The notes beneath the pieces are model-generated. The model searched no databases and was not told where the DNA came from. It saw nothing but the letters and a program-made list of their open reading frames with translations. Below are positions 38,709 through 48,031 of a stretch of DNA of 64,000 bases, piece by piece (positions within the stretch are counted from its first letter, which is position 1; each line of letters starts with the position of its first letter). The stretch is from Kitasatospora sp. NBC_01250 (GTDB lineage Bacteria > Actinomycetota > Actinomycetes > Streptomycetales > Streptomycetaceae): contig NZ_CP108476.1 in NCBI RefSeq assembly GCF_036226465.1, forward strand, positions 1,426,001 to 1,490,000, in the 5' to 3' direction. Made by a program: the position numbers and the translations under genes.

Positions 38709-41700
38709 TTACGGCGGGGTGAGGCCGCGCAGCATGGCCCGGGTCTCCGGATCGGTGGAGTACAGCACGGTGCCGACCATGCCGCGGGTCAACAGGATCC
38801 GGTAGCTGTTGCGGATCATGCGATCGACATCCGCGTCGCTGACGCCCTTCCCGAACGCCGGGTCACGGGAGGCGGTGCGGTCGCAGAGCCACCGGTCGGT
38901 GCGCCACACCAGGTCAGGACCAAGGATGACCCCACTCCAGTCGAACTGGTGGCCCTGTGCCGTGTAGACGAGGCCGACCTGGCCGGATCCGGCCGGGTCG
39001 GTGGCCCACAGGCTCGACGGTGGGGCACCTGCGACGGCACGGTCACCGAACAGGCACCAGGGGCGCGCCCAGCCGTCGATCCGCACGTCCAGCGGAAGGG
39101 GGCCGTCCTGCGGCACTCCGGTCCGCGGCCAGCAGTAACCTGCCGTCATCCTGGCCGTGTAGCCCTCCGTCTGTCGTGCCGCCAGGAAAGCGTCGAGTTC
39201 CTCAGGGCTTTCGGCTACCCCGAGGACGACCTTCCCGTCTGGGTCCCAGCGGACCGGCCCACCGGCCGTCAGGCCCAGGAGACGCCCCACCCACTCCACG
39301 TACACATCACTTCCGCCGAATCGGAACTGCTCACCCAGTGCGACGACCCGGCAGTCCAGGCCCTGGGCCGCCGCTGCCGCCCTGATCAGCTCCACCCCGC
39401 CCACCTCACCGGGCTGGACGATCTGGTGCTCGTCCAGAAGGAAGACCGGCACGCGAGCCGCCTCGATCAGCTCGTCGATCTGCGGGCGGCCGGCGCGCTG
39501 ATGGGCGGGCGCGAAACGGTTTGGTGAGGTCTCCCGGATCCGGTGGGCCTCGTCGCAGATCAGCACGTCCAGGCTGTTGGGTTCGCCGGCCGTGAAGCTG
39601 TTGAAGTACCGGAACAGGCTGCGGCTCTCGCGGCTACGGGCACCTGCCAGCTCGCGCAGCGCCTGAGTGAAGGAGCGCGAACCGGTCGCGTGCACCGCGG
39701 TGTTGCCACGGCGGTGCAGCTCCCCCAGGAGTGCGAGCGCGACGACGCTTTTGCCGGTCCCGGGCCCGCCGGTGATCACGATCACCTCCTTCTGCTCCGA
39801 ACGCCGGGTGCGGCCGACTGCCTGCATGACCGTCTCGTACGCCAGTCGCTGCTGGCCCAGCAGGATGAACTGCCCCTGGCCACGAATGAGTTCGGCGGCG
39901 ACGGCCATCAGCTGCCGAGGCGGCCGAATGTTCCCGGCCAGCAGCTGGTCGGCCGCCGGAGCGCCGGATTCCGGCCGCAGCCTGGCCCGCAGGAAGGCAC
40001 GGAGGTCGCTGGACCTCTCGGCGGTGAACAGTCGGCCCTGCTCGCTCTGGCCCAGCTGGAGCAGACCTGAGACACCGAACTCGGTCGCGTTGTACAGATA
40101 CGCCACCCCGCACACCCGCTCCGGGTGTGCGGCCACGGATTCGTTGATGGAGACCAGGTACTCGCAGTGCGAGCGCACCTGCTCGATCGGGTTCACGACA
40201 GCCCGGCCATACCCGTCGGCCCGGCAGAGTTCCGCACCGTCGTCCACGGGCTCCGCCGCGCTCCAGGCCTTGAGCTCGACCACGACGTACGAGGGTTCAC
40301 CGGTGTCGGGGTGCACCCCGGCAAGCACGGCGTCCGCGGACCGACTGGTCAGTGGCAACCCGTACTCCAGGAGTACCTCCACCGCTCCCAGACCTGCCCG
40401 GACCAGCGCGTTCGCCAGTGCCGGCACGCTGCGCTCCCAGGAGTGGAGCGCAGCTTGGCTCGGCCGACGGCCGTGCGCCTGCAGGAATCGCTCCGCCAGC
40501 CGTAGCGCCAGGACGCCGCTCAGGGCCTGGTCGGCGATCACCGAGGCCGGTCCCCGCAGCAGCACGTTCGGCGACCCGTCGACGCCGACCGGTTCGACGG
40601 GTCCTTCGCCGCTGCCGGGTGAGGCCGCGGAGGTTCCGGTGACAGGTCCGAGAGGCTGCGAGGGTGCGGGGAACTCGTACACCGCCCCCCTCGCGGTGCG
40701 CAGCCGGACGGTTGCCTCGCCGACCCGCAGCGTGCGGACATCCCCTTCGGCGACCGTCACGGTGCGGACCCGGCCAGGCGCACCATCGGCCGGCAACAGG
40801 TCCAGGACGCGGGGATGCGTGTCGGGCACCATCATCACGGGCGCCCCGGCGGTGGCCGGGCCGAGGTGGAGAAGACGGCCCTCGCGCGACACCGGCAAGG
40901 CCACGTCGGGCAGCAGGTCGGCCACCAGGGCGACGTCCGCACTGCTGATCCGCTCAGGTGCCCGGGGCTGCTCCAGCTTCAGTTCCGGCAGCCGTTGCCC
41001 GGCCGCGGTGACGAGCTGCCAGGCGGTGACGCTCTCCTTGGCGGCAGCGGGAAGCCGCTGCCAGGCGCCGGCCAGCCAGTCGCCGACGCCGTCGCGTCCC
41101 TCGTCGACCAAGGCACGCAGGGCCGGCCGAAGCGCCTCCTCCAGGGCCGTCGTCTGCTCCGAACCCGCGCAGACGACGATCCAGTTGACCCGCTCCTCCA
41201 GGAGGAGCGCCGGGGAGAGCGCGACGTGTGTCTCGGCTATCAGGCCGCCGACCGTGCGGATCGGGTCGTCGGGGCGGCTCTCCGCCAGCTTCCGGGCGAG
41301 CTCGTCGCGCAGTTCGGCCAGCACCTCGGGGCGCAGCGCCATCGCGGTGCGGGTGCGGGCCCCGGCCCAGGGACTGAACCACAGGTCGGCCTCGTCGCCC
41401 GCATCCAGGTACGGGAAGACCCGCAACCGCACCGCGCGGATCAGCTCGGGTTCGATCCGGGTCGCCACACTGAGCGCCACGGCCAGCTGCCGAGCTCCTC
41501 CGGTCAGTGCGGGAAGCTCGGGTCGCCGGCGGCGGACCGGGGTCGACGACGCCGGGTTCGGCTGCTCCGAGCGCCATCGGAGGACCGCTGCGGCCTGCGT
41601 GCCACCCACGTCACGAGCGGGCCCACCGGTTCTCCCGTCGGCCTGCACGGGCAGCAGACCGGGCAGGCCGGCCCCCGCCTGCGCGAAAGCACGGGCCTCG

Positions 41701-43739
41701 GCTTCGTCGCGGGGCGGCAGCATGGAGGCGAGGCAGGAACGGACGGCCTGCGACACCCGCGGGTCCAGTCCAGCGGCTTCCTGCACGGCCTCAGCAGCGA
41801 GCACGAACAGCTCCACACGGCGGCTGCGCGGCAGCGAGCCGTCACCCCGCTCCAGCAGGCCGCGCACCAGCGCCGCCGCTTCGCTCGGCCGGGCGAGCGC
41901 CACCGCGTTGCGCACGACGTCCCGCCACTCGGGGTTCAGTGCGTGACGCACCAGGAGATCGAAGTCCCGGTCAGCCAGCACCGCCTGAGCCGCGAGGTAG
42001 TCCCGGATGGCTCGATGCACGAAGCTGACACGCCCAGCGGCCGGCTCCCAGAGAGCCCCGGTGACGACCAGGAAGTGCCGGAAGACCTCCTCCCGGCCTT
42101 CCGCCGCGGTAGCGTCCCGCAGCATGGGCAGCGCCTTCGACCCCAGGGCGACCGCCGTAGCGACATCCATCTCGCTCTGCGCGTTGCGGACTTGCCAGTA
42201 CGCCAGGCGCTGGAGGACGGCGGTCTGCTCCTGCCGGGAAAGGCGCGACGACTCGCTCGGCTCGCTCGTCCGTTCCGGGTCGCGGCGGGAGAGCAGTCCG
42301 GTCAGGACGGCGGTGTACAGCCCGGTGCGGGCTGCGGGCAACTGCCCGGAGCGGTTCAACTCACAGATCAGCGCGCACAGGAGCGGGCTGGTGGCGAGGT
42401 CGGCCAGGTCCCCGCGGACCCTGAGCGCCGCTATCAGCTCCTCGGCCTGGTCCGGAAGCCGGTCGTCGCCGGGATCGCCGATCCGCGCCGAGCGGTGCCA
42501 ACGCCGGATGAAACCAGCGACGGCCTCCTCGTCCATCGGACCCAGGGACAGGTCGGTGAACCCGGCCGGGACCAGCGAGTCGGCGGGGACGGCGGCGGGG
42601 CGGCTGGTGACCAGCCACAGGGCCTCCGGGAGGGCGGCCACCAGCCGCTCGAGCCACACGCCGACCATGTCGCGGTCCTCGTCCGGGACTTCGTCGACCC
42701 CGTCGACCAGGATCAGGCCGCGCCTCTGGGCAAGCACCCGCTGCACCCAGCCCGTCGGCTGCGTGCCCGCCAGCGCGGAACCGGCAGCCGCGAGGAATTC
42801 CTCAGGGGCGGGAAGCTCACGATGCCGTGCGCGAAGCGCCCGCACGGGCAGCACGAAGGGAACGCGGTCCTGGAGGAATCCGGGACCGCGACCCTCTGCA
42901 GCCGCCGCGGCGGCTGCAGCCAGCCAGGTCACCGAGGCGCTCTTCCCGGCGCCGGCGGGTCCGCGCAGCAGAACCCGTGGACTGGTGGCGAGGACCTCCT
43001 CCAAGGCCATGGTGGCCGCGCCCGCCCCGCTCTGGTCACCGCGCACGACGACGGCCCGGCTGATGTAGCCGAGATCGAGCGGTGGCTCGGTGGGTCGCCC
43101 CGCATCCTGCCCGGCACCGACGAGCGTGATCCGCTGGTACCTCCGGATCGACTCGGCGAGGTAGCGCCGCTCGAAGGCTTCGTCCTCGTCCATGCCCGCA
43201 CGCGTGCGGGTGGTCAGTGCCCGCAGCCGCTCCACCTCGGTCGCGAGCGTGCTGCACTTCGGCAGCACCCGTTGCAGCCACGGTGATTTCTGCACGACGG
43301 CATGGAGGAGATGGAGGCACAAGCCGTCAAGGATCCCGCGGTACACCACGAACAGCCGTCGAGGCATCCTGGCCAGGCCCGGGGCGCAGGCGCGGTGCAG
43401 CTGGTCGGCGGTGCTCCCCCAGCCGGCCACGGCCGCGTCAAAGGCGGTCCACTCGAAGGCCGGCAGTGACGCGAGCGCGTGGACCAGGCTGTCGGTGATC
43501 AGCCGGCGCTCCGCCCCGGAGAACGCCTCGGCCTCGCTTCGCAACCAGCCCCGGACCAGCGCCGCGCAGGCCGCCCTGACCCCCGGGCCCGGCCCCTGGT
43601 CGGCCGGTGTGTCGTACGAGACGAGGTCCGACAGTCGCACGGTGCTCCCGCGCCACTGCGGTGTCGTGCCGAAGAGCAGCCCGGCCAGGGCCTCGGCCGC
43701 GGTTGACGGGAAACGCGCTTCGACGTCTCGGAACCCCAC
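38709..43739 (-). CDS. Giant NACHT NTPase - PD-(D/E)XK nuclease-like - DUF2075 helicase fusion; candidate antiphage effector
   Basis: 1676 residues. Residues 1-240: unrecognised alpha-rich sensor or coupling region. 250-420: NACHT NTPase, Walker A GPAGAGKS (260-267), Walker B ILVDGVDEV (Asp346, Asp349), TSRP sensor. 430-680: helical NACHT arm. 740-1000: a segment resembling the SAV_2336-type region of streptomycete conflict proteins. About 1090-1250: PD-(D/E)XK nuclease-like fold with Asp1136, Glu1155 and Lys1157 (VELKAWS). 1318-1676: DUF2075/Schlafen-type superfamily 1 helicase, GGPGTGKS (1324-1331), CDEAHR (Asp1396, Glu1397), LGEQFRFGG, VYTAQGHQFDW. I chose GTG 43739 because GGGAGG sits 5 bases upstream; an ATG at 43847 would add 36 residues. 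A switchable NTPase joined to nuclease and helicase modules implies a nucleic-acid-directed defence protein; this is inference. Confidence 0.85.
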   Translation of the reverse strand: MGFRDVEARFPSTAAEALAGLLFGTTPQWRGSTVRLSDLVSYDTPADQGPGPGVRAACAALVRGWLRSEAEAFSGAERRLITDSLVHALASLPAFEWTAFDAAVAGWGSTADQLHRACAPGLARMPRRLFVVYRGILDGLCLHLLHAVVQKSPWLQRVLPKCSTLATEVERLRALTTRTRAGMDEDEAFERRYLAESIRRYQRITLVGAGQDAGRPTEPPLDLGYISRAVVVRGDQSGAGAATMALEEVLATSPRVLLRGPAGAGKSASVTWLAAAAAAAAEGRGPGFLQDRVPFVLPVRALRARHRELPAPEEFLAAAGSALAGTQPTGWVQRVLAQRRGLILVDGVDEVPDEDRDMVGVWLERLVAALPEALWLVTSRPAAVPADSLVPAGFTDLSLGPMDEEAVAGFIRRWHRSARIGDPGDDRLPDQAEELIAALRVRGDLADLATSPLLCALICELNRSGQLPAARTGLYTAVLTGLLSRRDPERTSEPSESSRLSRQEQTAVLQRLAYWQVRNAQSEMDVATAVALGSKALPMLRDATAAEGREEVFRHFLVVTGALWEPAAGRVSFVHRAIRDYLAAQAVLADRDFDLLVRHALNPEWRDVVRNAVALARPSEAAALVRGLLERGDGSLPRSRRVELFVLAAEAVQEAAGLDPRVSQAVRSCLASMLPPRDEAEARAFAQAGAGLPGLLPVQADGRTGGPARDVGGTQAAAVLRWRSEQPNPASSTPVRRRRPELPALTGGARQLAVALSVATRIEPELIRAVRLRVFPYLDAGDEADLWFSPWAGARTRTAMALRPEVLAELRDELARKLAESRPDDPIRTVGGLIAETHVALSPALLLEERVNWIVVCAGSEQTTALEEALRPALRALVDEGRDGVGDWLAGAWQRLPAAAKESVTAWQLVTAAGQRLPELKLEQPRAPERISSADVALVADLLPDVALPVSREGRLLHLGPATAGAPVMMVPDTHPRVLDLLPADGAPGRVRTVTVAEGDVRTLRVGEATVRLRTARGAVYEFPAPSQPLGPVTGTSAASPGSGEGPVEPVGVDGSPNVLLRGPASVIADQALSGVLALRLAERFLQAHGRRPSQAALHSWERSVPALANALVRAGLGAVEVLLEYGLPLTSRSADAVLAGVHPDTGEPSYVVVELKAWSAAEPVDDGAELCRADGYGRAVVNPIEQVRSHCEYLVSINESVAAHPERVCGVAYLYNATEFGVSGLLQLGQSEQGRLFTAERSSDLRAFLRARLRPESGAPAADQLLAGNIRPPRQLMAVAAELIRGQGQFILLGQQRLAYETVMQAVGRTRRSEQKEVIVITGGPGTGKSVVALALLGELHRRGNTAVHATGSRSFTQALRELAGARSRESRSLFRYFNSFTAGEPNSLDVLICDEAHRIRETSPNRFAPAHQRAGRPQIDELIEAARVPVFLLDEHQIVQPGEVGGVELIRAAAAAQGLDCRVVALGEQFRFGGSDVYVEWVGRLLGLTAGGPVRWDPDGKVVLGVAESPEELDAFLAARQTEGYTARMTAGYCWPRTGVPQDGPLPLDVRIDGWARPWCLFGDRAVAGAPPSSLWATDPAGSGQVGLVYTAQGHQFDWSGVILGPDLVWRTDRWLCDRTASRDPAFGKGVSDADVDRMIRNSYRILLTRGMVGTVLYSTDPETRAMLRGLTPP

Positions 43740-43875
43740 GGTCGCCTCCCCCTCCCGCTCGGCACCGCCGCCGGCCGGCACCCGCCATGATAGGTGCGGA
43801 GCAGGTCGGGCAGGCGGGGCCGTTCGCCGTTCCAGCTCTTTGCCCAACGCCCTGGTCGTCCGCCAGAATCATCCC

Positions 43876-44763
43876 GTGGAAGCACCTGGGGGGTTCTCGC
43901 CGATAGCGCTGGTCTGGCGCCGTCAGAACGTCTGGTCACAGGCTGCCGTGGCGCAGAAGCGCTCGATAGGACGCAGCCGGAGCCTGGCTCTGGCGTTCGG
44001 CATCGCGACGGCCGTGCTGGGCACCCTGGCGTCCCAGCTGATGGACGTCTCGCAGCTGACCGGCCGCCTGCTCGCCGTCGCCGCCGCGCTCACGGGTGCC
44101 GCCGTCCCGCTGGCGGCCGGTCGCGGAGATGCCCAGGCCACCCAGGACTGGATCCGGCTCCGGGCGGTCTCCGAATCCCTCAAGTCGGAGGCCTACACCT
44201 ACCTCGCCGGGGTCACGCCGTACCGCGATGCCGGGGCCGAGCTCAGACTGCGCGAGCGGCTGGCCGAACTGGAGCTGGACGCCGTCGACCTGGCACGGCA
44301 CACCACTGGCCTCCAGCCCGTCGAGCGGGGACTCCCGCGGGTGCGGGACTTCGAGAGCTACCTGACCAACCGGGTCGACCAGCAGATCCAGGGCTACTAC
44401 CGCCCGCAGGCGCTGCGCATGCACGACCGTCTCGTCCGGGTACGTCGGGCGGAGGTCGGGCTGAGCCTCCTCAGTGCGGGGCTCGGGAGCCTGGCAGCCG
44501 TCTCCGCGATCCAGCAGGTGAGCGGCTGGATCGCGGTGGTCGCCACGGCGTCGACCGCGGTCGCCGCCCACGCCGCCTCGGCCAAGTTCGCGTACCAGGA
44601 ACTGGAGTACGCCCGGACGGCGAGTGAGCTGGCAGCCCTCCTGGTGCGCTGGGGGACACCGGAGACCCCCACCGAGGGTGCGGAGGACGACTTCGTCGCC
44701 AGGTGCGAGCAGATCATCTCGGTGCAGAACGACGCCTGGATGGTCAAATGGACCACGGCATAG
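43876..44763 (+). CDS. DUF4231 / SLATT-like membrane protein
   Basis: 295 residues from a GTG at 43876; the frame is open far upstream but antisense to the NACHT gene. One helix pair lies near residues 34-54 and 63-81, then DWIRLRAVSESLKSEAYTYL, a pattern I associate with DUF4231, and a second pair lies near 195-240. DUF4231 belongs to the SLATT-type two-helix membrane modules found in biological-conflict systems, where they are predicted pore-forming effectors. Divergent from the NACHT gene (136 bp) and 13 bp before the TIR gene. Its role as a membrane-disrupting effector or anchor is inferred. Confidence 0.75.
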   Translation: MEAPGGFSPIALVWRRQNVWSQAAVAQKRSIGRSRSLALAFGIATAVLGTLASQLMDVSQLTGRLLAVAAALTGAAVPLAAGRGDAQATQDWIRLRAVSESLKSEAYTYLAGVTPYRDAGAELRLRERLAELELDAVDLARHTTGLQPVERGLPRVRDFESYLTNRVDQQIQGYYRPQALRMHDRLVRVRRAEVGLSLLSAGLGSLAAVSAIQQVSGWIAVVATASTAVAAHAASAKFAYQELEYARTASELAALLVRWGTPETPTEGAEDDFVARCEQIISVQNDAWMVKWTTA

Positions 44764-44776
44764 GTGCCGGCCCGTT

Positions 44777-46054
44777 ATGGCGCAGATCTTCATCAGCCAC
44801 AGTTCCAAGGGGGATCCACTCGCCGGGCGGCTGCGGGATCGCCTCGTCGAAGGGCTCAGGGCGAGGAATCACGACGTCAGGGTCGACGTGGAGGCGCTCC
44901 GTCCGGGGCAGGACTGGTGTCCCGTCCTCTACACGTGGCTGGCCGAATGCGATGCGGCGATCATCCTCTTCAACGAAGCGGCCCTCGACTCGCACTGGGT
45001 GATGCGCGAGGTCAACATCCTGATGTGGCGACGCGCGCTCAACCCCTCGCTCCTGGTGGTCCCGGTCCTGGTCGGTGACGTGACGTCGAATGACCTGCGG
45101 GACAAGGGGTTCACGGACGTCCTGCCGGTGCAGGTCGCCCGACTGGCACCGGGCGCCTGCCAGGACGACGACCTGGGCCGGCTCGCCGACTCGGTCCTAC
45201 GGGAGTTCGCGGACCTGCCGGACCTGCGCGCGGGCGAGGACCACATGCGCAGCTGGATCTCGAAGATCGCCACCTACCTGAAGCAGACCGCCGACCAGGG
45301 TGTCCTGACCGAAGTGGCGCGGGCGCTCGGTGTGCCGGAGGCCGACCTGGGAAACGTGAACGCCCTCGCGGGAGGTTGCACCTTCCTGGCCCACCAACTG
45401 CTCGGCACCTCGAACAGTGCCGGCCTCAGGCGGGCGATCAACGCGATCGCCCCGCACATCGATCCGGGCAAGCTCGGCCAGCTGGTCGCCCAGATCACGC
45501 CGACCTGGATCAACGCGGAGGCCGCCCGGCGGATCATCCCGCCCCCGGCGCAGTCCGAGCGGCGAGCCGTTCTCCTCAACGCCTGCGAACAGACGACCGC
45601 CGGACAGTACGTCGACCGTGCGATGTGCCTGCAGTTCCACCTCTACCACTTCGAAGCCGCAGGCGGCATACCCCTGGGCGAGGACACGGCAGCGGAGCTC
45701 CTCGATCAGTGCGTCGAATCCGTGCGCGGACTGATCAGATTCCCCCCGACCGCTCGGCCCGCACAGTTCAGGCCGCGGGCCGAAGAGCTGCACTGCCTCT
45801 CGATCGACGTCAGCGCGGTCCGCCCGGCAGTCGTCGCCGAGGTCCTCCAACGGTTGCACGACCTCTTTCCCTGGCTCCTGATCATCCTGCTGACCGGTGA
45901 CTCCGTCCCGGACGCCGCGACCGTCGGTGAGTGGAAGGTCGACGACCTCGTCGTCCTCTCCCCGCTCCTCGCGGAAGAAGCCGAGTTCGGCGGCTACCAG
46001 CTGACCCAGGACCTCAAGAACCTGCTCAATCGACTGAACGGCCAATGGAGGTAA
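44777..46054 (+). CDS. TIR-domain protein with uncharacterised C-terminal region
   Basis: 425 residues. TIR domain at 1-150: AQIFISHSSKGD at the first strand, VDVEALRPGQDW as the BB-loop region, and DSHWVMREVN containing the position of the NADase catalytic glutamate (Glu78). The C-terminal 270 residues contain an alpha-helical segment (LTEVARALGVPEADLGNVNA) and an unassigned mixed domain. TIR proteins in bacteria often cleave NAD+ or make signalling nucleotides on infection. The end overlaps the ribosome site of the next gene. The C-terminal region may be the sensor or adaptor that talks to the MoxR/vWA pair. Confidence 0.82.
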   Translation: MAQIFISHSSKGDPLAGRLRDRLVEGLRARNHDVRVDVEALRPGQDWCPVLYTWLAECDAAIILFNEAALDSHWVMREVNILMWRRALNPSLLVVPVLVGDVTSNDLRDKGFTDVLPVQVARLAPGACQDDDLGRLADSVLREFADLPDLRAGEDHMRSWISKIATYLKQTADQGVLTEVARALGVPEADLGNVNALAGGCTFLAHQLLGTSNSAGLRRAINAIAPHIDPGKLGQLVAQITPTWINAEAARRIIPPPAQSERRAVLLNACEQTTAGQYVDRAMCLQFHLYHFEAAGGIPLGEDTAAELLDQCVESVRGLIRFPPTARPAQFRPRAEELHCLSIDVSAVRPAVVAEVLQRLHDLFPWLLIILLTGDSVPDAATVGEWKVDDLVVLSPLLAEEAEFGGYQLTQDLKNLLNRLNGQWR

Positions 46055-46059
46055 GTAAG

Positions 46060-47034
46060 TTGGACACCGATGGTGCTGCGGTGGGAACACCATCGCCATG
46101 GCCGGCCGACTCCCCCGACCGTCGGGACGGCCTGGTCTACGTCATGCCCGACGAGGTCGGGCTGGCCATCGACGTGGCCCTCGCCACCAAGCGCCCGCTG
46201 CTGCTCCGCGGCGAGCCCGGGTGCGGGAAGTCCTCCCTCGCCGCCTACGTCGCACGTATCCGCGGGTGGCGCTACTACGAGCACGTGGTCACCTCCCGTA
46301 CCAAGGGGGGAGATCTGCTGTGGACCTACGACCACATCCGACGGCTGAGCGACGCCCAGGTACGGGAGAAGGGGACCGCCCTGACCGACGACGACTACGT
46401 GACCCCCGGGCCACTGTGGTGGGCGCTCGACCCCGCCTCGGCCGCCGTAGGCCCGAAGGCCGGGGCCAGGCGGACTGATCCCTGGCACGAGGTCAACGAG
46501 AACCGCTCGCCCAGCGGCGCCGTCGTGCTCATCGACGAGATCGACAAGGCCGACCCGGACATGCCCAACAGTCTTCTGGTGCCCTTGGGTTCGCGTCAGT
46601 TCACGGTGTCGGAGACCGGGCAGAAGGTCGGCAGGAAGACCGCGGGCGAGGGCTCGGCCCCTTCGTCGGGCTCCCCTCTGGTGATCATCACGACGAACGA
46701 GGAGCGTGAGTTGCCCCAGGCCTTCCTCCGCCGCTGTGTGGTCGCCTCCCTTCCCGAGCCGGATGTGGAGCGTCTGGTCGAGATCGCCGCCGCGCACTAC
46801 CGCGGCGAGGGCACACCGTTCGGACCTGCCGACGAACGCCTGGCACTGGAGCTGGCCCAGGAGCTCGACCGGGCCCGGTCGGAGGCCCGCCGAACGGCGG
46901 TGCGCACACCGAGCACCGCCGAGTACCTGGACGCCCTGCGGGCCTGCACGGCACTGGGGATCGACACCGAGGACAGCCGCTGGTCGATGCTGAAGAGCCT
47001 GACCCTGATCAAGCCCCAGCAGCCGGAGCTGTGA
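46060..47034 (+). CDS. MoxR-type AAA+ ATPase of the conflict operon
   Basis: 324 residues. Walker A GEPGCGKSS and Walker B VVLIDEIDKAD are intact, with TTNEERELPQAFLRRC as the sensor/arginine-finger region. I choose TTG 46060 because GGAGGT at 46047-46052 gives ideal spacing; an ATG at 46045 would add five residues and has no ribosome site. The GGAGG lies inside the last codons of the TIR gene, so translation is coupled. Paired with the vWA gene 4 bp downstream. Confidence 0.85.
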   Translation: MDTDGAAVGTPSPWPADSPDRRDGLVYVMPDEVGLAIDVALATKRPLLLRGEPGCGKSSLAAYVARIRGWRYYEHVVTSRTKGGDLLWTYDHIRRLSDAQVREKGTALTDDDYVTPGPLWWALDPASAAVGPKAGARRTDPWHEVNENRSPSGAVVLIDEIDKADPDMPNSLLVPLGSRQFTVSETGQKVGRKTAGEGSAPSSGSPLVIITTNEERELPQAFLRRCVVASLPEPDVERLVEIAAAHYRGEGTPFGPADERLALELAQELDRARSEARRTAVRTPSTAEYLDALRACTALGIDTEDSRWSMLKSLTLIKPQQPEL

Positions 47035-47038
47035 CCCG

Positions 47039-48031
47039 GTGGCCGGTGACATCTGGCTGGGCGACCTCGTCAGGGCGTTCGCATCAGCCGGCGCCGAGGA
47101 CACTGCCGCGCAGCGGGCCGTGGCCGGACTGCTGGGGTTCTCGCAACGAGTGCCGGAAGCCGCGGAGCAGGAGGTCAAGGGAATCGGCAGCCCAGGTGGC
47201 CGACTCGCCGAGCCGTCCGCAGAGCGCACCAGGACGCCCGCTCCCGTCCGTGCGGCATCTCCGGCGCAGAGCGGCGGCACGGTCGCGTCCACGGCGCCAT
47301 CTGCCCCGCTGCTGCTCACGCCCGTCGCGCAAGAGCCGGTCGTCCTGCCCGACTGGAGTGTTCCTTCCCTGCCGGCCGCTGCCCCTCGCGGTCCCGATGC
47401 CGCCGGCCCGCGCAATCTGCCGTTGCTGGCCCCACGCTCGACCTCCGCGGTCCTGCAGGCCGCGCTGTCGCGGGCGGCTTGGGAGGGCGAGCTGGACATC
47501 GCGAGGACGGTTCATCGGCTCGCCACCGGGCGACCCCTGGCACAGGTGCCCCGGCACGGGGTGCCCACCCTGCGGTTCGGCGTTCAGGTGCTGGTGGATC
47601 TCGGGCTCGGCATGGAACCGTTCCACCGCGACCAGCAGGAACTGATCGGTCAAGTGCGCAACACGGTCGGCCGTGAACGGACCGAGATCCGCTACTTCGA
47701 GCACTCCCCACTGCGCGGTGCCGGGGCCGGGGCGCGGCTCTCCTGGGAGGAGTACTCACCGCCGCCCCGTGGCACTCGCGTCCTCGTCCTCAGTGACCTG
47801 GGGCTGGGCGGACCCGCTCTGGACCGCCACCGCAGCACGCCCGGGGAGTGGCAGGCGCTGGCTGCGCGGCTGGCGCGCGCCGGGTGCACCGCCGTGGGGT
47901 TCATTCCCTATCCCCCCGGGCGGTGGCCACGCTGGGCGAGCGAGGTGATGGAACTCGTCCACTGGGACCGCCGCACGACGGTGGGCCGGGTCGGACGCCG
48001 ACGCCGGCCGACCCGGCCACCCGGCGAGTGA
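47039..48031 (+). CDS. vWA-like protein with degenerate MIDAS, partner of the MoxR ATPase
   Basis: 330 residues from a GTG at 47039. Residues 1-130 are flexible (Ala/Pro/Ser-rich). From about 150: LRFGVQVLVDLGLGMEPF matches the position of a vWA MIDAS, but DxSxS is replaced by DLGLG; then TRVLVLSDLGLGG and CTAVGFIPYPPGRWPRW follow, and the tail is strongly basic (RVGRRRRPTRPP). Probably a vWA fold without normal metal binding. MoxR, vWA and a third protein form ternary conflict systems in actinobacteria; here the third partner would be the TIR protein. Its TGA abuts the stop codon of the opposing TIR-WD40 gene. Confidence 0.7.
   Translation: MAGDIWLGDLVRAFASAGAEDTAAQRAVAGLLGFSQRVPEAAEQEVKGIGSPGGRLAEPSAERTRTPAPVRAASPAQSGGTVASTAPSAPLLLTPVAQEPVVLPDWSVPSLPAAAPRGPDAAGPRNLPLLAPRSTSAVLQAALSRAAWEGELDIARTVHRLATGRPLAQVPRHGVPTLRFGVQVLVDLGLGMEPFHRDQQELIGQVRNTVGRERTEIRYFEHSPLRGAGAGARLSWEEYSPPPRGTRVLVLSDLGLGGPALDRHRSTPGEWQALAARLARAGCTAVGFIPYPPGRWPRWASEVMELVHWDRRTTVGRVGRRRRPTRPPGE

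Noticed and set aside
40815..43286. 823-residue plus-strand open frame (and 759-residue frame at 39667-41946)
   Set aside because: Antisense shadows of the NACHT-helicase gene without recognisable motifs.
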